Assembly (NCBI GenBank): GCA_029975055.1
Contig: JARKPU010000013.1
Coordinates: 310,001-374,000 of the forward strand
Length of the DNA stretch: 64,000 bases
Direction: 5' to 3'
Source: Anaerolinea sp.
GTDB taxonomy: Bacteria > Chloroflexota > Anaerolineae > Anaerolineales > Anaerolineaceae
This document shows, in pieces, positions 17,933-26,283 of the stretch (position 1 is its first letter; each line of letters opens with the position of its first letter). The position numbers and the translations under genes were made by a program. A model generated the notes under the pieces. The model made no database searches and was not told where the DNA came from. It was given only the letters and a program-made list of their open reading frames with translations.

Positions 17933-19582
17933 TTAAGCATAGGCGGGGATTGGTTCTTCCCTATGCATCGGGCAAACACCGGTAGGACAAACCCCGAGTC
18001 GAATATGCGCTTCGACTTCGGCGCGGAAGTATTTGAGAATATCTCGAATGGGGGTGCCGGCGGTCTGACCGAGGCCGCAATTCGAGAGGTTATACAGGTT
18101 ATCGGCCAGGCTGATGAGTTCGTCGAGGTCTTTCAACGCGCCTTCGCCCTCGGAAATGCGAGTCAACAACATCCAGGCCCGCTCGGTGCCGATGCGGCAG
18201 GGGGTGCATTTACCGCAGCTTTCGCGCCGGAAGAAGTTCAACAGCACTTTCGCCAGATCGACCACGCAGGTGTCTTCATCGCAAATCAAGAGCGCCCCAG
18301 AGCCGAGCGCAACCCCGGCCCGGCTGAAGGAATCAAAGTCCATTGGGGTATCCTGCAGGCTGGCGGGAATGACCGAACCGCTCGAACCGCCGGTCTGCGC
18401 CAGTTTGAAGGTTTTTCCGTTCTTGATTCCGCGCCCATAGATGGCGACGACTTCGCGCAGGGTGATGCCCATGGGCACTTCGATCAGGCCGGTCGAATTG
18501 ACATTGCCGAGGATGGTGTAGGCCTTGGTGCCTGGGCTGGATGGCGTGCCGAATTGCTTGTACCATGAGGCTCCATGGCGGATGATGGCAGGCACGTTGG
18601 CCAGCGTCTCGACGTTGTTCACGAGAGTGGGTTTGCCCCACAGACCGTGAGTGGTCGGGTAGGGCGGGCGGATACGCGGTTCACCGCGCTTGCCTTCGAT
18701 GGACTCGATCAAGGCGGTCTCTTCACCGCATATGTAAGCCCCAGCCCCCGAATGGATGTGAATGTCGAAGTTGAATTCACTCCCGAAGAGGTTCTTACCG
18801 AGGAAGCCGAACTCGCGCGCCTGGGCGATGGCGTTGGTGAGGCGTTCCTGAGCCAGGGCATATTCGCCGCGCACGTAGATGTAGCCCTCATCGGCCCCGA
18901 CGGCGTAACCGGCGATGGTCATCGCTTCCAGGATGCTGAAGGGGTCGCCTTCGAGGATCACGCGGTCTTTGAAGGTGCCAGGCTCGCTCTCATCGGCGTT
19001 GCAGACCACATATTTCTTTGCCCCGGCTGCCTTCGAGACGAAACTCCATTTTAGGCCGGTGGGGAACCCGGCCCCGCCGCGGCCTTTGAGGCCCGATTTC
19101 TGCAATTCGGCGATCACATCCGCCGGTTTCATCTCGCTCAGCACCTTGCCGAGGGCGGTGTAGCCATCGTGAATGATGTAATCTTCGATGCTGGTGGGGT
19201 CCACCAGCCCGGCGCGCTCCAAAACGATGCGCTGCTCGGCGGGCAGGGTGCCCTTGCGCGTGTTCACCCAGGCGATGCGCCCGGAAAGCTCCTTCACAGA
19301 TGCTTGCAGCTCCGGCACAACCCGCCCTTTATACAGGTGTTCCTCGACGATGCGATGAACGTCTTCCAGCTTCACCGGGCCATAAGTGGTGGCTTCGGGG
19401 TAGATGATCACCAGGGGGAAGACGTCATGCCGGCCCAGGTCGCCGACCATGGACACGGAAACCTCATCTTCGAGCCCAAATTCCTTCACCTCCTCTTGAA
19501 AGCGCGAGAAGATAGCCTGCGCGCCGAGGAGCATGCTTTGAGGATCGCTGGAAACCAGGACCATGCTGCGGTAGATTTTCAT
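17933..19582 (-). CDS. NuoF/HydB-like NADH-oxidising flavoprotein (second copy)
   Basis: NADH:acceptor flavoprotein of 549 residues related to NuoF, HndC and HydB. The NADH/FMN domain carries GRGGAGFPTG and NADESEPGTFKDR; the [4Fe-4S] ligands are Cys456, Cys459, Cys462 and Cys502 (ESCGKCTPCR, NCGLGQ). The N-terminal 100 residues are the thioredoxin-like domain, but the positions that normally hold the [2Fe-2S] cysteines read VSSDPQ and VGDLGRHD, so no cluster can form there. Unlike the first copy it lacks the C-terminal two-cluster ferredoxin and ends in a short VCPTGVCP remnant. It lies 10 bp after a NuoE gene, so the pair probably forms one heterodimer. Confidence 0.9.
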   Translation of the reverse strand: MKIYRSMVLVSSDPQSMLLGAQAIFSRFQEEVKEFGLEDEVSVSMVGDLGRHDVFPLVIIYPEATTYGPVKLEDVHRIVEEHLYKGRVVPELQASVKELSGRIAWVNTRKGTLPAEQRIVLERAGLVDPTSIEDYIIHDGYTALGKVLSEMKPADVIAELQKSGLKGRGGAGFPTGLKWSFVSKAAGAKKYVVCNADESEPGTFKDRVILEGDPFSILEAMTIAGYAVGADEGYIYVRGEYALAQERLTNAIAQAREFGFLGKNLFGSEFNFDIHIHSGAGAYICGEETALIESIEGKRGEPRIRPPYPTTHGLWGKPTLVNNVETLANVPAIIRHGASWYKQFGTPSSPGTKAYTILGNVNSTGLIEVPMGITLREVVAIYGRGIKNGKTFKLAQTGGSSGSVIPASLQDTPMDFDSFSRAGVALGSGALLICDEDTCVVDLAKVLLNFFRRESCGKCTPCRIGTERAWMLLTRISEGEGALKDLDELISLADNLYNLSNCGLGQTAGTPIRDILKYFRAEVEAHIRLGVCPTGVCPMHREEPIPAYA

Positions 19583-19592
19583 TGGTTTCCTC

Positions 19593-20072
19593 CTAGTTGT
19601 AGCGAGCCAGGATATCAGGGATCATTTCCGGGGTGACGTTGCCGTACATATCGTCATCAACGACCAGGACCGGCCCGACCCCGCACACCCCCAGGCAGCT
19701 GACCGTGACCAGCGTCCATTTTTTATCGGGGCTGGTCTGGCCGGGCTCCAGCTTCAGCTCGTCACGCAGCCGCCGCCAGACTTCTCGCCCGCCGGACACA
19801 TGGCATGGTGCGCTTTCGCAAAACAGGATGACATGCCGGCCCGTCTCGACGGTCGATAGCATCTGGTAGAAGGTGGCGACCGAAAATACCTGACTTTTGG
19901 CCACTTGCAGTTCGGCGGCAACCTCTTCCAGCGCTGCCGATGGCAGGTAACCGATTTTCCGGTTGATCTCATTCAGGATCGGAATCAATTCCTCGCGCAA
20001 AGCGCCGTGTTTCCGGGCTGATTCGCGTGCCGTCTGGCGCACGGCGGTGTCATTCACGGTTTCGACAGTCAT
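19593..20072 (-). CDS. NuoE/HydC-like [2Fe-2S] subunit (second copy)
   Basis: Thioredoxin-fold [2Fe-2S] protein of 159 residues. The ligands are Cys85, Cys90, Cys126 and Cys130 (ESAPCHVSGG and SCLGVCGVGP), the NuoE pattern. The N-terminal helical bundle (about 20-75) is typical. It partners NuoF-type flavoproteins in NADH-linked hydrogenases, formate dehydrogenases and complex I. It sits between the two nuoF-like genes. Confidence 0.92.
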   Translation of the reverse strand: MTVETVNDTAVRQTARESARKHGALREELIPILNEINRKIGYLPSAALEEVAAELQVAKSQVFSVATFYQMLSTVETGRHVILFCESAPCHVSGGREVWRRLRDELKLEPGQTSPDKKWTLVTVSCLGVCGVGPVLVVDDDMYGNVTPEMIPDILARYN

Positions 20073-20116
20073 GGTCCTCCTCGTACCCTGGCAGGTTATC
20101 GCTCGAAGGATGCGGA

Positions 20117-21901
20117 TCAGTTGATTTCAATGGCATTAAAGTTACAAACCTGCATGCAGATGCCGCAGCGGATGCAGATATCGGGGTCGATGCGGTGCGG
20201 CTGACGGCGTTCGCCGCTGATTGCGTTCGCCGGGCAGTTGCGCGCGCAAACCGTGCAGCCGGTGCAGGTTTCCTTGATGATGTTGTAGGTGATCAACGCT
20301 TTGCACACCTTCGCCGGGCAGCGCTTCTCGTAGATGTGCGCTTCATATTCGGCGCGGAAGAGCTTGAGCGTACTCATTACCGGGTTTGGCGCGCCCTGGC
20401 CAAGCCCGCACAGGCTGGTGGCTTTGATCCACCCGCTCAATTCTTCGAGGCGTTCGATATCGCCGTCCTGGCCTTTGCCTTCGCAGATGTTGGTCAGGAT
20501 TTCGAGCAGGCGGCGGGTTCCGATGCGGCACGGAGTGCATTTGCCGCAGCTTTCTTCCTGGATGAAATCCATGAAGTAACGGGCAATATCCACCATGCAG
20601 TTGCCGGTATCCATCACCACCAGGCCGCCGGAACCCATCATCGAGCCGGCGGATGCCAGGCCTTCATAATCGATGGGCAGGTCGAGATGCTCTTCAGAGA
20701 GGCAGCCTCCGGCGGGTCCGCCCGTTTGGATGGCGCGGAAGCCCTTGCCGTCTTTGATACCGCCGCCGATATCGTAAATGATCTCGCGCAGGGTGATACC
20801 CAGGGGCACTTCGATCAACCCGGTGTTCTTCAAGTCGCCGGCGAGGGCAAACGTCTTGGTGCCTTTCGACTTCTCGGTGCCCATGCTCGCGAACCATTCG
20901 GCCCCGCGCAGGATGATCTGCGGGACGTTCGCGTACGTCTCGACGTTGTTGATGTTGGAGGGTTTCATCCACAAGCCCGCCACAGCCGGGAAGGGCGGGC
21001 GGGGGCGCGGTTCGCCCCGGCGGCCTTCGATGGAGGCCATCAGGGCGGTCTCTTCGCCGCAGACGAACGCCCCGGCTCCGATGCGCACCTCGAGGTCGAA
21101 GGAGAAATCGGTGCCGAGGATGTTTTCGCCCAGCAGGCCCAGGTCGCGCGCCTGTTCGATGGCGATCGAGATTGTCTTCACGGCCAGGGGGTATTCGGCG
21201 CGGCAGTAGATATACCCCTGCCTCGAGCCAATTGCGTATGCAGCGATGGTCATGCCCTCGATGACGGCGTGCGGGTCGCCTTCGAGGACGCGCCGGTTCA
21301 TAAAAGCGCCCGGGTCGCCTTCATCGGCATTGCAGATGACATACTTGATATCGCCGGGGTTCTGGCGCGCGAATTGCCACTTCTTGCCGGTAGGGAAACC
21401 CGCTCCGCCGCGCCCGCGCAGGCCGGAGGCCAGAATGACATCGATGACCTGCTCGGGGGTGTACTCGCTGAGCACCTTTGCCAGCGCGGCATAACCATCT
21501 TCGGCAATGTAATCTTCGATGTTGTTTGGGTCGATCTTGCCGATGTTGCGCAAAACGACGCGCACTTCCTTCGGCTTAGGAGCACCCAGCTCTTCATCGA
21601 CGACGACGCGTTCCTGCGCGCGGAACTTTTCTACCGGGCGGCCTTTCAGAAAGTGCTCGGTGACGATATACGGCACGTCATCCGCTGAAATGCAGGCGTA
21701 ATGCACGCCTTCCGGATAGACCATAAGATCTGGGCCGAAGAGCACCGGGTCGCCGATGCGCGAGGTTTCAAGGACCTGGATTTCATCGTTCAGGCCCTGG
21801 GCGACCAGCTCATCGTGAAGCGCGTCCACCACCTCGAGGGCGCCGCGCTTCAGGCATTCTGGATCGACAGATACCAATACATGAGAACGGAAGAAAGCCA
21901 T
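20117..21901 (-). CDS. NuoF/HydB-like flavoprotein with C-terminal ferredoxin (first copy)
   Basis: Flavoprotein of 594 residues of the HydB/HndC/NuoF class. It has a thioredoxin-like N-terminus (1-110) that retains at most one of the expected [2Fe-2S] cysteines (VDPECLK, then TSRIGDP), an NADH/FMN domain (GRGGAGFPTG, NADEGDPGAF), a [4Fe-4S] motif (ESCGKCTPCR, SLCGLGQ), and a C-terminal two-cluster ferredoxin (CTGCTVCARNCP and CIRCGICMQVC). The C-terminal ferredoxin is characteristic of the B subunit of NAD-linked bifurcating hydrogenases and relatives, not of complex I. No HydA or hydrogenase large subunit is adjacent. Confidence 0.93.
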   Translation of the reverse strand: MAFFRSHVLVSVDPECLKRGALEVVDALHDELVAQGLNDEIQVLETSRIGDPVLFGPDLMVYPEGVHYACISADDVPYIVTEHFLKGRPVEKFRAQERVVVDEELGAPKPKEVRVVLRNIGKIDPNNIEDYIAEDGYAALAKVLSEYTPEQVIDVILASGLRGRGGAGFPTGKKWQFARQNPGDIKYVICNADEGDPGAFMNRRVLEGDPHAVIEGMTIAAYAIGSRQGYIYCRAEYPLAVKTISIAIEQARDLGLLGENILGTDFSFDLEVRIGAGAFVCGEETALMASIEGRRGEPRPRPPFPAVAGLWMKPSNINNVETYANVPQIILRGAEWFASMGTEKSKGTKTFALAGDLKNTGLIEVPLGITLREIIYDIGGGIKDGKGFRAIQTGGPAGGCLSEEHLDLPIDYEGLASAGSMMGSGGLVVMDTGNCMVDIARYFMDFIQEESCGKCTPCRIGTRRLLEILTNICEGKGQDGDIERLEELSGWIKATSLCGLGQGAPNPVMSTLKLFRAEYEAHIYEKRCPAKVCKALITYNIIKETCTGCTVCARNCPANAISGERRQPHRIDPDICIRCGICMQVCNFNAIEIN

Positions 21902-21961
21902 AAAACACCTTTGATCGTGCTGTAAATGCAGGAATGGCGCCTCAGGCGCAGCGCCTTCCGC

Positions 21962-22330
21962 TTAGCTTTCGATGACGTGTTCCTTTACGATTTTTCCGCC
22001 TGCCACATGTTCCTTCATGATCCGGCGCGCGGCATCGGGGGTCACCTTACCGTAGGTGACTTTCGGGTTATCACCGATCACAACCTGGACGATCGGCTCA
22101 AAGGAATCCATGCCGATATTGCCCGTCTGGCGGACAACGATGCCGGTGAGATTTTCAGCCTCGATGTACTCCAGGATTGCCTTAAGGGTATCACGGGCGC
22201 CGGCGGCGATGCCCACCGTGCCCATGCCGACAATCACCTGCACCTCGCCGGTGGCGGTTTTCACGCGGCGTTTCTCAAGAGCTTCTTCACGAAGGCGCTT
22301 CAGATCTTCGAGCGATTTGACTTTATCCAT
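21962..22330 (-). CDS. Cysteine-free [2Fe-2S]-ferredoxin-like (thioredoxin-fold) protein
   Basis: Protein of 122 residues that aligns by eye to the (2Fe-2S) ferredoxin-domain family found beside hydB in clostridial hydrogenase operons, with VGMGTVGIAAGARDTLKA and VRQTGNIGMDSFEPIV. In the usual family these strings hold the four cluster cysteines (GTCGIAAGA and TGCIGMC); here Val39, Asn71 and Asp75 replace them and the whole protein has no cysteine. It cannot bind a [2Fe-2S] cluster and may be structural or regulatory. The ATG at 22330 overlaps the end of the upstream HATPase gene by 8 bases. Confidence 0.82.
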   Translation of the reverse strand: MDKVKSLEDLKRLREEALEKRRVKTATGEVQVIVGMGTVGIAAGARDTLKAILEYIEAENLTGIVVRQTGNIGMDSFEPIVQVVIGDNPKVTYGKVTPDAARRIMKEHVAGGKIVKEHVIES

Positions 22331-22910
22331 TTTTCTCTCCTGACAGAGGTAATTCCATTGTGAGGGCGGACCGCTGAGCATCTCTGACTCCGGCTTCGAG
22401 CACATTCCGAATATATGCCAGGACGCCAGGTTCGGTGAGCGGAATCCCTTCTAATTCCTTTTTGATCAGAGCGTCGTCGAATTCAAATAAGAATTCGCCA
22501 ACCCGGTAACGAAAAACCCAGTGAACCTCCGGGCAGCCCACCACCAGCGAGAGGATCGTATCAGCCAGGTTGCCGAGCGGCATGCGGTCGATATGGCTGC
22601 GCCGAAAATCCACCTCAATGCGGGTGCCGACCCCCGGCGTGGATTGGATGGTCATGCCGCCGTCGCATGCTTCGGCTGCCGCTTTGAGGAGCGGAATGCC
22701 CAACCCCACGCTGCGAGTGACCCGCGAGGTAACAAACGGGTCGCTCACTTGCTGCACGGTGGCTGCGTCCATGCCTTTGCCGTCATCTTCTACCATTATT
22801 CGCAGGCGGTCGGCCTGGATGTCTTCTTCTACCGATAGGGTGATGTTCCTGGCGTGCGCCGAAACACTGTTGTGGGCAATATCCAACAGGTGCAGAGCCA
22901 GTTCCCGCAT
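22323..22910 (-). CDS. Stand-alone HATPase-domain protein (histidine-kinase-like)
   Basis: Protein of 195 residues with a GHKL ATPase fold: N box LLDIAHNSVSAHA, G1 VEDDGKGMD and G2 GLGIPLL, then a C-terminal extension. No sensor, receiver or phospho-acceptor His domain is present. Homologues occur between the nuoE and ferredoxin-like genes of hydABC-type operons, so it may control activity or expression of the complex. The N-terminal 110 residues are well conserved and the tail is not recognisable. Confidence 0.85.
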   Translation of the reverse strand: MRELALHLLDIAHNSVSAHARNITLSVEEDIQADRLRIMVEDDGKGMDAATVQQVSDPFVTSRVTRSVGLGIPLLKAAAEACDGGMTIQSTPGVGTRIEVDFRRSHIDRMPLGNLADTILSLVVGCPEVHWVFRYRVGEFLFEFDDALIKKELEGIPLTEPGVLAYIRNVLEAGVRDAQRSALTMELPLSGEKNG

Positions 22911-22913
22911 GAA

Positions 22914-23429
22914 TTAATTCCCGCCAGGTTCGGTGAGCCCCCGCACCAGTTGGGGGAATTTGTTCGGACGAACCCGGCCATGCGAATCTTCATCAACCAC
23001 GACGACCGGCGCCTGGCTGCAGGCACCCACGCAGCGGCAAATCTCGAGCGTGATGGCGCCGTCTTTGGTCGTTTGTCCCGGCTCGATGCCCAAAACCTGC
23101 TTTGCCTTCTCGATGAGCTGGGGCGCGCCGCCAACGTAACAGGCGGTGCCCATGCAGAATTTGATCGTATGCCGGCCGCGCGGTGTGGTGGTGAAGAAGG
23201 AATAGAAAGACACAACCCCGTGCACCGTGCTGACCGGCACGTGCAGGCGGTTGGCGATATAGAGCTGCATTGGCTCGGAGATAAAACCGATTTTGCTTTG
23301 CACCTCGTTCAAGATAACCATCAAACCACCCGGGCGGTCCTTATTGGCCGCGAGAATTTCGTCAATTAAAGCGCGCCGATCGGCTACCGCTACCGGATCG
23401 TTTTCTGGGATGTCAATCTGCTTCAACAT
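22914..23429 (-). CDS. NuoE/HydC-like [2Fe-2S] subunit (first copy)
   Basis: Thioredoxin-fold subunit of 171 residues with cluster ligands Cys92, Cys97, Cys133 and Cys137 (FCMGTACYVGG, CRCVGACSQAP). It is the first gene of the promoter-led unit 23429-17933 and likely pairs with the NuoF-type protein at 20117-21901. The N-terminal helical bundle is normal. GGAG lies before the ATG. Confidence 0.92.
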   Translation of the reverse strand: MLKQIDIPENDPVAVADRRALIDEILAANKDRPGGLMVILNEVQSKIGFISEPMQLYIANRLHVPVSTVHGVVSFYSFFTTTPRGRHTIKFCMGTACYVGGAPQLIEKAKQVLGIEPGQTTKDGAITLEICRCVGACSQAPVVVVDEDSHGRVRPNKFPQLVRGLTEPGGN

Positions 23430-23459
23430 GAGATCTCCAGCGGAATAATTTTGACTTAA

Positions 23460-23488
23460 ATTGTAAGAATTACCCCTATTAACCTCAA
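23460..23488 (-). promoter_or_regulatory. Promoter of the nuoE-nuoF cluster
   Basis: On the minus strand TTGAGG (23488-23483) and TACAAT (23465-23460) are separated by 17 bp. The predicted start lies about 25 nt upstream of the first nuoE ATG. It sits in the 177-bp gap between the PHP gene and nuoE. Confidence 0.7.
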
Positions 23489-23606
23489 TGAGTTTACCCC
23501 TCGACTGTAAATATGGTCAATTATCAAATGTCACCTAAAGTTGAGAGGGTTGTCAATTTGGATGTATCACTCCGAATAGCCGCCTGGCAATCGATGAAAC
23601 CAGCCT

Positions 23607-24347
23607 TTATGATTGAATGGCATGCGACCGGCCCTCCAGGCCGAGTATGGCGGATCGGACCTCTGCGACGGTGACGCTCTCCAAAGTCAGGTGGTTCAAC
23701 CCGAGGATATCTTCCAGGAAATGCGCGTCGCCGTTCTGGATGAGCGGATACCCCTGGATCTGCGGGTATGCGGCCACAGCTGCCTGTGGTGTAATGTGAA
23801 TGGAAATTTCGAGTATCTCGATCGGGGTATCTTCGGGCACGAAACCGAGGGTTTGGATGAGCCCGTTGGCTTTGCGATTGACATGCGCGGGGATGAGCAG
23901 CCCGCCCAGGTCGGTGACCTGTTCCCATGCCCGGCGGATCGTCAGGCCGGATGAGGTGAGCAGCAGGCGCTCCTCGCGGCGCAAGAAATCGCCGGTGTCA
24001 TCCACCACGAACTGCTCGCCGAAGAATTCGATATTGTTTGGCAGCGCGGGTGACGAAGCATCAACCATCTGTTGAAAGGCGCGGATTTGATCCAGCTCAT
24101 CGAACAGGCAAAGGACGTGCACTTCTTCGCTGGTCTGAAGCTCCATGCCCGGCAGAACGACCAGCTCGGTTCCCCGCGCTGCTTTTTGCACCGCCTCGAT
24201 ATTTGCCGAAGCGTTATGATCGGTGATGGCAATTACCCCGATGCCCTTGTTCAGTGCAGTTTCGACGATGAGCGGGGGAATCATTTCCACGTCTGCGCAC
24301 GGCGATAGGAGCGTGTGAACGTGGAAATCGGCGCGCAAGTTGATCAA
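23607..24347 (-). CDS. PHP-domain metal-dependent phosphoesterase
   Basis: Protein of 246 residues of the PHP superfamily. Metal ligands are visible in FHVHTLLSPC (His9, His11), ITDHNA, GMELQT and IPAHV, and near the end NGDAHFLED. Family members hydrolyse phosphate esters or nucleic acids. This subfamily is repeatedly found with DRTGG and CBS-HATPase genes next to bifurcating-hydrogenase operons; its role there is not established. It follows the second DRTGG gene by 24 bp. Confidence 0.87.
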   Translation of the reverse strand: MINLRADFHVHTLLSPCADVEMIPPLIVETALNKGIGVIAITDHNASANIEAVQKAARGTELVVLPGMELQTSEEVHVLCLFDELDQIRAFQQMVDASSPALPNNIEFFGEQFVVDDTGDFLRREERLLLTSSGLTIRRAWEQVTDLGGLLIPAHVNRKANGLIQTLGFVPEDTPIEILEISIHITPQAAVAAYPQIQGYPLIQNGDAHFLEDILGLNHLTLESVTVAEVRSAILGLEGRSHAIQS

Positions 24348-24371
24348 ACCGAACTGCCCCTGGTGGAATTG

Positions 24372-24716
24372 TTAACCGGCGCGCAGGCCAAGCTCCCAAA
24401 GGCGCCCGGCCACTTCGAATGTAGAGAGCGGTGTGGAGAACAAGATGACGTTCTTCTCGTTGGCTTTGGCGATGGTTGCCGCATCGACAGCGGCCCCCTC
24501 GGTGATGATGACGGCCGATAGCTCGAGCAAGGCGGCCACCGCGACGATGTTCACGTGTGCCTGAAGTGTGATCCAGAGGCTTTTTTGTGGCGCCCCAGAC
24601 ATGACGCAGCTGAGCATATCGGAGGTATAACCGGCTGAGGGAGTGATTTGAGTAAGGTCTTGCTCTTGCGTGAGGAGCGCCAGCCCAAGGGCGTTGGCGA
24701 TTTGTGCGAGTGTCAT
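24372..24716 (-). CDS. DRTGG-domain protein (second copy)
   Basis: Protein of 114 residues of the DRTGG family (SerK/PTA-like small domain): MTLAQIANALGLALL, then GYTSDMLSCVMSGAPQ and VILFSTPLSTFEVAGRLWELG. The domain is thought to sense a ligand or bind a partner, but its role is not known. Paralogue of 25741-26118, with the CBS-HATPase gene between them. Confidence 0.8.
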   Translation of the reverse strand: MTLAQIANALGLALLTQEQDLTQITPSAGYTSDMLSCVMSGAPQKSLWITLQAHVNIVAVAALLELSAVIITEGAAVDAATIAKANEKNVILFSTPLSTFEVAGRLWELGLRAG

Positions 24717-24734
24717 GGGTGTGTTGTCCTCCTC

Positions 24735-25724
24735 CTAGTGGGCTGAATGGCCTTCTCCGACGGAAGCGTCGGGATTCATAAAGATCTTCATGCGCAGGCG
24801 GGTACCTTTGCCGAAGGTTGATTCGAGCTTCATGTTATCCACGCAGCGTTGAATATTCACCAGCCCCATGCCTGCTCCAAACCCAAGCTCGCGCACCGAG
24901 TCGGAAGCGGTTGAATACCCTGGGCGCATCGCAAGCTCGACATCCTTGATCCCGGGGCCGTCATCGGTGGCTTCGATCGAAATCTGGTGCGGCTCGATCT
25001 CCACGCGGATCACTCCGCCGTTGATGGTGTGAATGATCAGGTTCATCTCGGCTTCATAGACGGCAATTCCGCAGCGGCGGGCTATTTGCGGATTGGCGCC
25101 CAGGCGCACCAACGCGCGCTTGATGTTGCTGCTGGCGGCTCCGCCGTTGGTGAAGTCGCGCGGTTTGATGTTGTAACGTAAGATCAGGCTGGTGCGGTCG
25201 GAGACGATATCTTCGAACAGGTGACTGGCGCGGTAGCGGCGCAGCTCTTCGGCCTGGAAATCCTTCTGCAGGGCTTCCAGCATGCCCATGGTGATATCGC
25301 CTTTGGTGAGGATGCCGAGCATACGGTTATGCTCGTCCACAACCGGCAGGCGGCCGTGTTTGGTGGTGACGAAGAGCTTGAGCGCCTCGACCACCGGGTC
25401 GGTATAACGGATGGTGACCGGGTTGGCGCTCATGTATTCGCGCACCAGCGCGTCGAGGTCGTAATTCGTCAGGCAGCGGATCAGGTCTTCCAGGCTGACG
25501 ATTCCACACAAGATGTCGCCGCAGACGACCGGTGCGCCAGAAATGCGCTCGGAACGGAACATCTCCAGCGCCTGGCTCATCTGCATATCCGGCTCCAGGC
25601 ACTTGACGTTGCGCGTCATCACCTCTTCCACCTTGAGCTCGTAGGCCAGCTCTTCGGTGCGAGTGATCTGTTGGACTTCCTGGTCTGTAATTATCCGGCT
25701 GCTTGAATCAGGCTCTGTTGCCAT
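24735..25724 (-). CDS. CBS-pair protein with HATPase domain
   Basis: Protein of 329 residues. A CBS pair (about 30-150: VEEVMTRNVKCLEP and VREYMSANPVTIRY) is followed by a linker and a GHKL-type ATPase domain (about 195-320: EAEMNLIIHTINGG, DDGPGIKDVE, GAGMGLVNIQR, GKGTRLRMK). The N-terminal 25 residues are polar. CBS pairs bind adenine nucleotides, so it may read energy state and phosphorylate or regulate a partner; an anti-sigma-type function is possible. It lies in the DRTGG/PHP cluster that accompanies NADH-hydrogenase operons. Confidence 0.85.
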   Translation of the reverse strand: MATEPDSSSRIITDQEVQQITRTEELAYELKVEEVMTRNVKCLEPDMQMSQALEMFRSERISGAPVVCGDILCGIVSLEDLIRCLTNYDLDALVREYMSANPVTIRYTDPVVEALKLFVTTKHGRLPVVDEHNRMLGILTKGDITMGMLEALQKDFQAEELRRYRASHLFEDIVSDRTSLILRYNIKPRDFTNGGAASSNIKRALVRLGANPQIARRCGIAVYEAEMNLIIHTINGGVIRVEIEPHQISIEATDDGPGIKDVELAMRPGYSTASDSVRELGFGAGMGLVNIQRCVDNMKLESTFGKGTRLRMKIFMNPDASVGEGHSAH

Positions 25725-25740
25725 GCATCACGCTCCAGAC

Positions 25741-26118
25741 TCATCCGCAGTCGCAGTCTTTTGCATTGACCTGGTTCTCAAGGCTGCGGATTCCGGCGCG
25801 GTAGAGCCTTCCGCTCACTTCATACATGCCGAATGGAGTGGATATAAACGGGATACCCTCGCTATTGGCCAGGGAAACCGTCTCTTCGGGAGGAGTCTTG
25901 CCGCGGACGAGCACGATGGCGGCTACATCGGCCATGTGCGCCGTGCGGATTACCTGCGGGTTGCATAGCCCGGTGATAAGAACCGCTTCGGGCTGGATGG
26001 ATGCAAGGACATCCGACATTAAGTCGGCGGCAAAGGCGCCCTTGACCTCGCGTGTCAGGTCGCCGTTATTGGCCAAGAAATTGCCATTGACAAGCCGCGC
26101 TAATTCCTGGATGTTCAT
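25741..26118 (-). CDS. DRTGG-domain protein (first copy)
   Basis: Protein of about 125 residues: MNIQELARLVNGNFLA, then FAADLMSDVLASIQPEAVLITG and GIPFISTPFGMYEVSGRLYRAG, the DRTGG pattern. Two possible starts lie 6 bases apart (26118 and 26124). It ends with a CDCG motif not shared with its paralogue. First gene of the leftward cluster, divergent from the hisS leader. A TACAAT at 26162-26157 may be its -10 box. Confidence 0.8.
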   Translation of the reverse strand: MNIQELARLVNGNFLANNGDLTREVKGAFAADLMSDVLASIQPEAVLITGLCNPQVIRTAHMADVAAIVLVRGKTPPEETVSLANSEGIPFISTPFGMYEVSGRLYRAGIRSLENQVNAKDCDCG

Positions 26119-26193
26119 AGTCATTTTCCGGAAAAAGAAATGGATGAAATCACCTTATTGTACCTTAAGTCGGATTAATCAAAACCGGCGGGG

Positions 26194-26222
26194 TTGACAA
26201 AGCTCGCCAGGGTTGGTATGAT
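26194..26222 (+). promoter_or_regulatory. Promoter of the his leader-hisS-tRNA-His locus
   Basis: TTGACA (26194-26199) and TATGAT (26217-26222) are separated by 17 bp. The leader-peptide ATG begins 7 nt after the -10 box, so the transcript start falls on or next to the A of that ATG and the leader would be read from a leaderless mRNA. Confidence 0.88.
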
Positions 26223-26229
26223 TACCGGC

Positions 26230-26283
26230 ATGAAGCGCGTTCCTGGCCTGCTCCATCATCATGCTCACCTCCATCGGTCGTGA
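26230..26283 (+). CDS. His-rich leader peptide of hisS attenuator
   Basis: Seventeen codons read MKRVPGLLHHHAHLHRS and then TGA. Five codons are His: 26254, 26257 and 26260 in a row, then 26266 and 26272. This is the arrangement of his-operon leader peptides, where a ribosome waits at His codons when charged tRNA-His is scarce. There is no ribosome site upstream because the ATG sits at the predicted 5' end. It is followed by the hairpins described at 26268-26350. Confidence 0.85.
   Translation: MKRVPGLLHHHAHLHRS

Noticed and set aside
20027..21688. Open frame of 553 codons opposite the first NuoF gene
   Set aside because: Low-complexity, antisense to a clear flavoprotein gene; no motif and no start signal.
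17933..23429. Respiratory complex I
   Set aside because: Only E- and F-type subunits are present, duplicated, with no NuoG or membrane subunits; the accessory genes match hydrogenase clusters.
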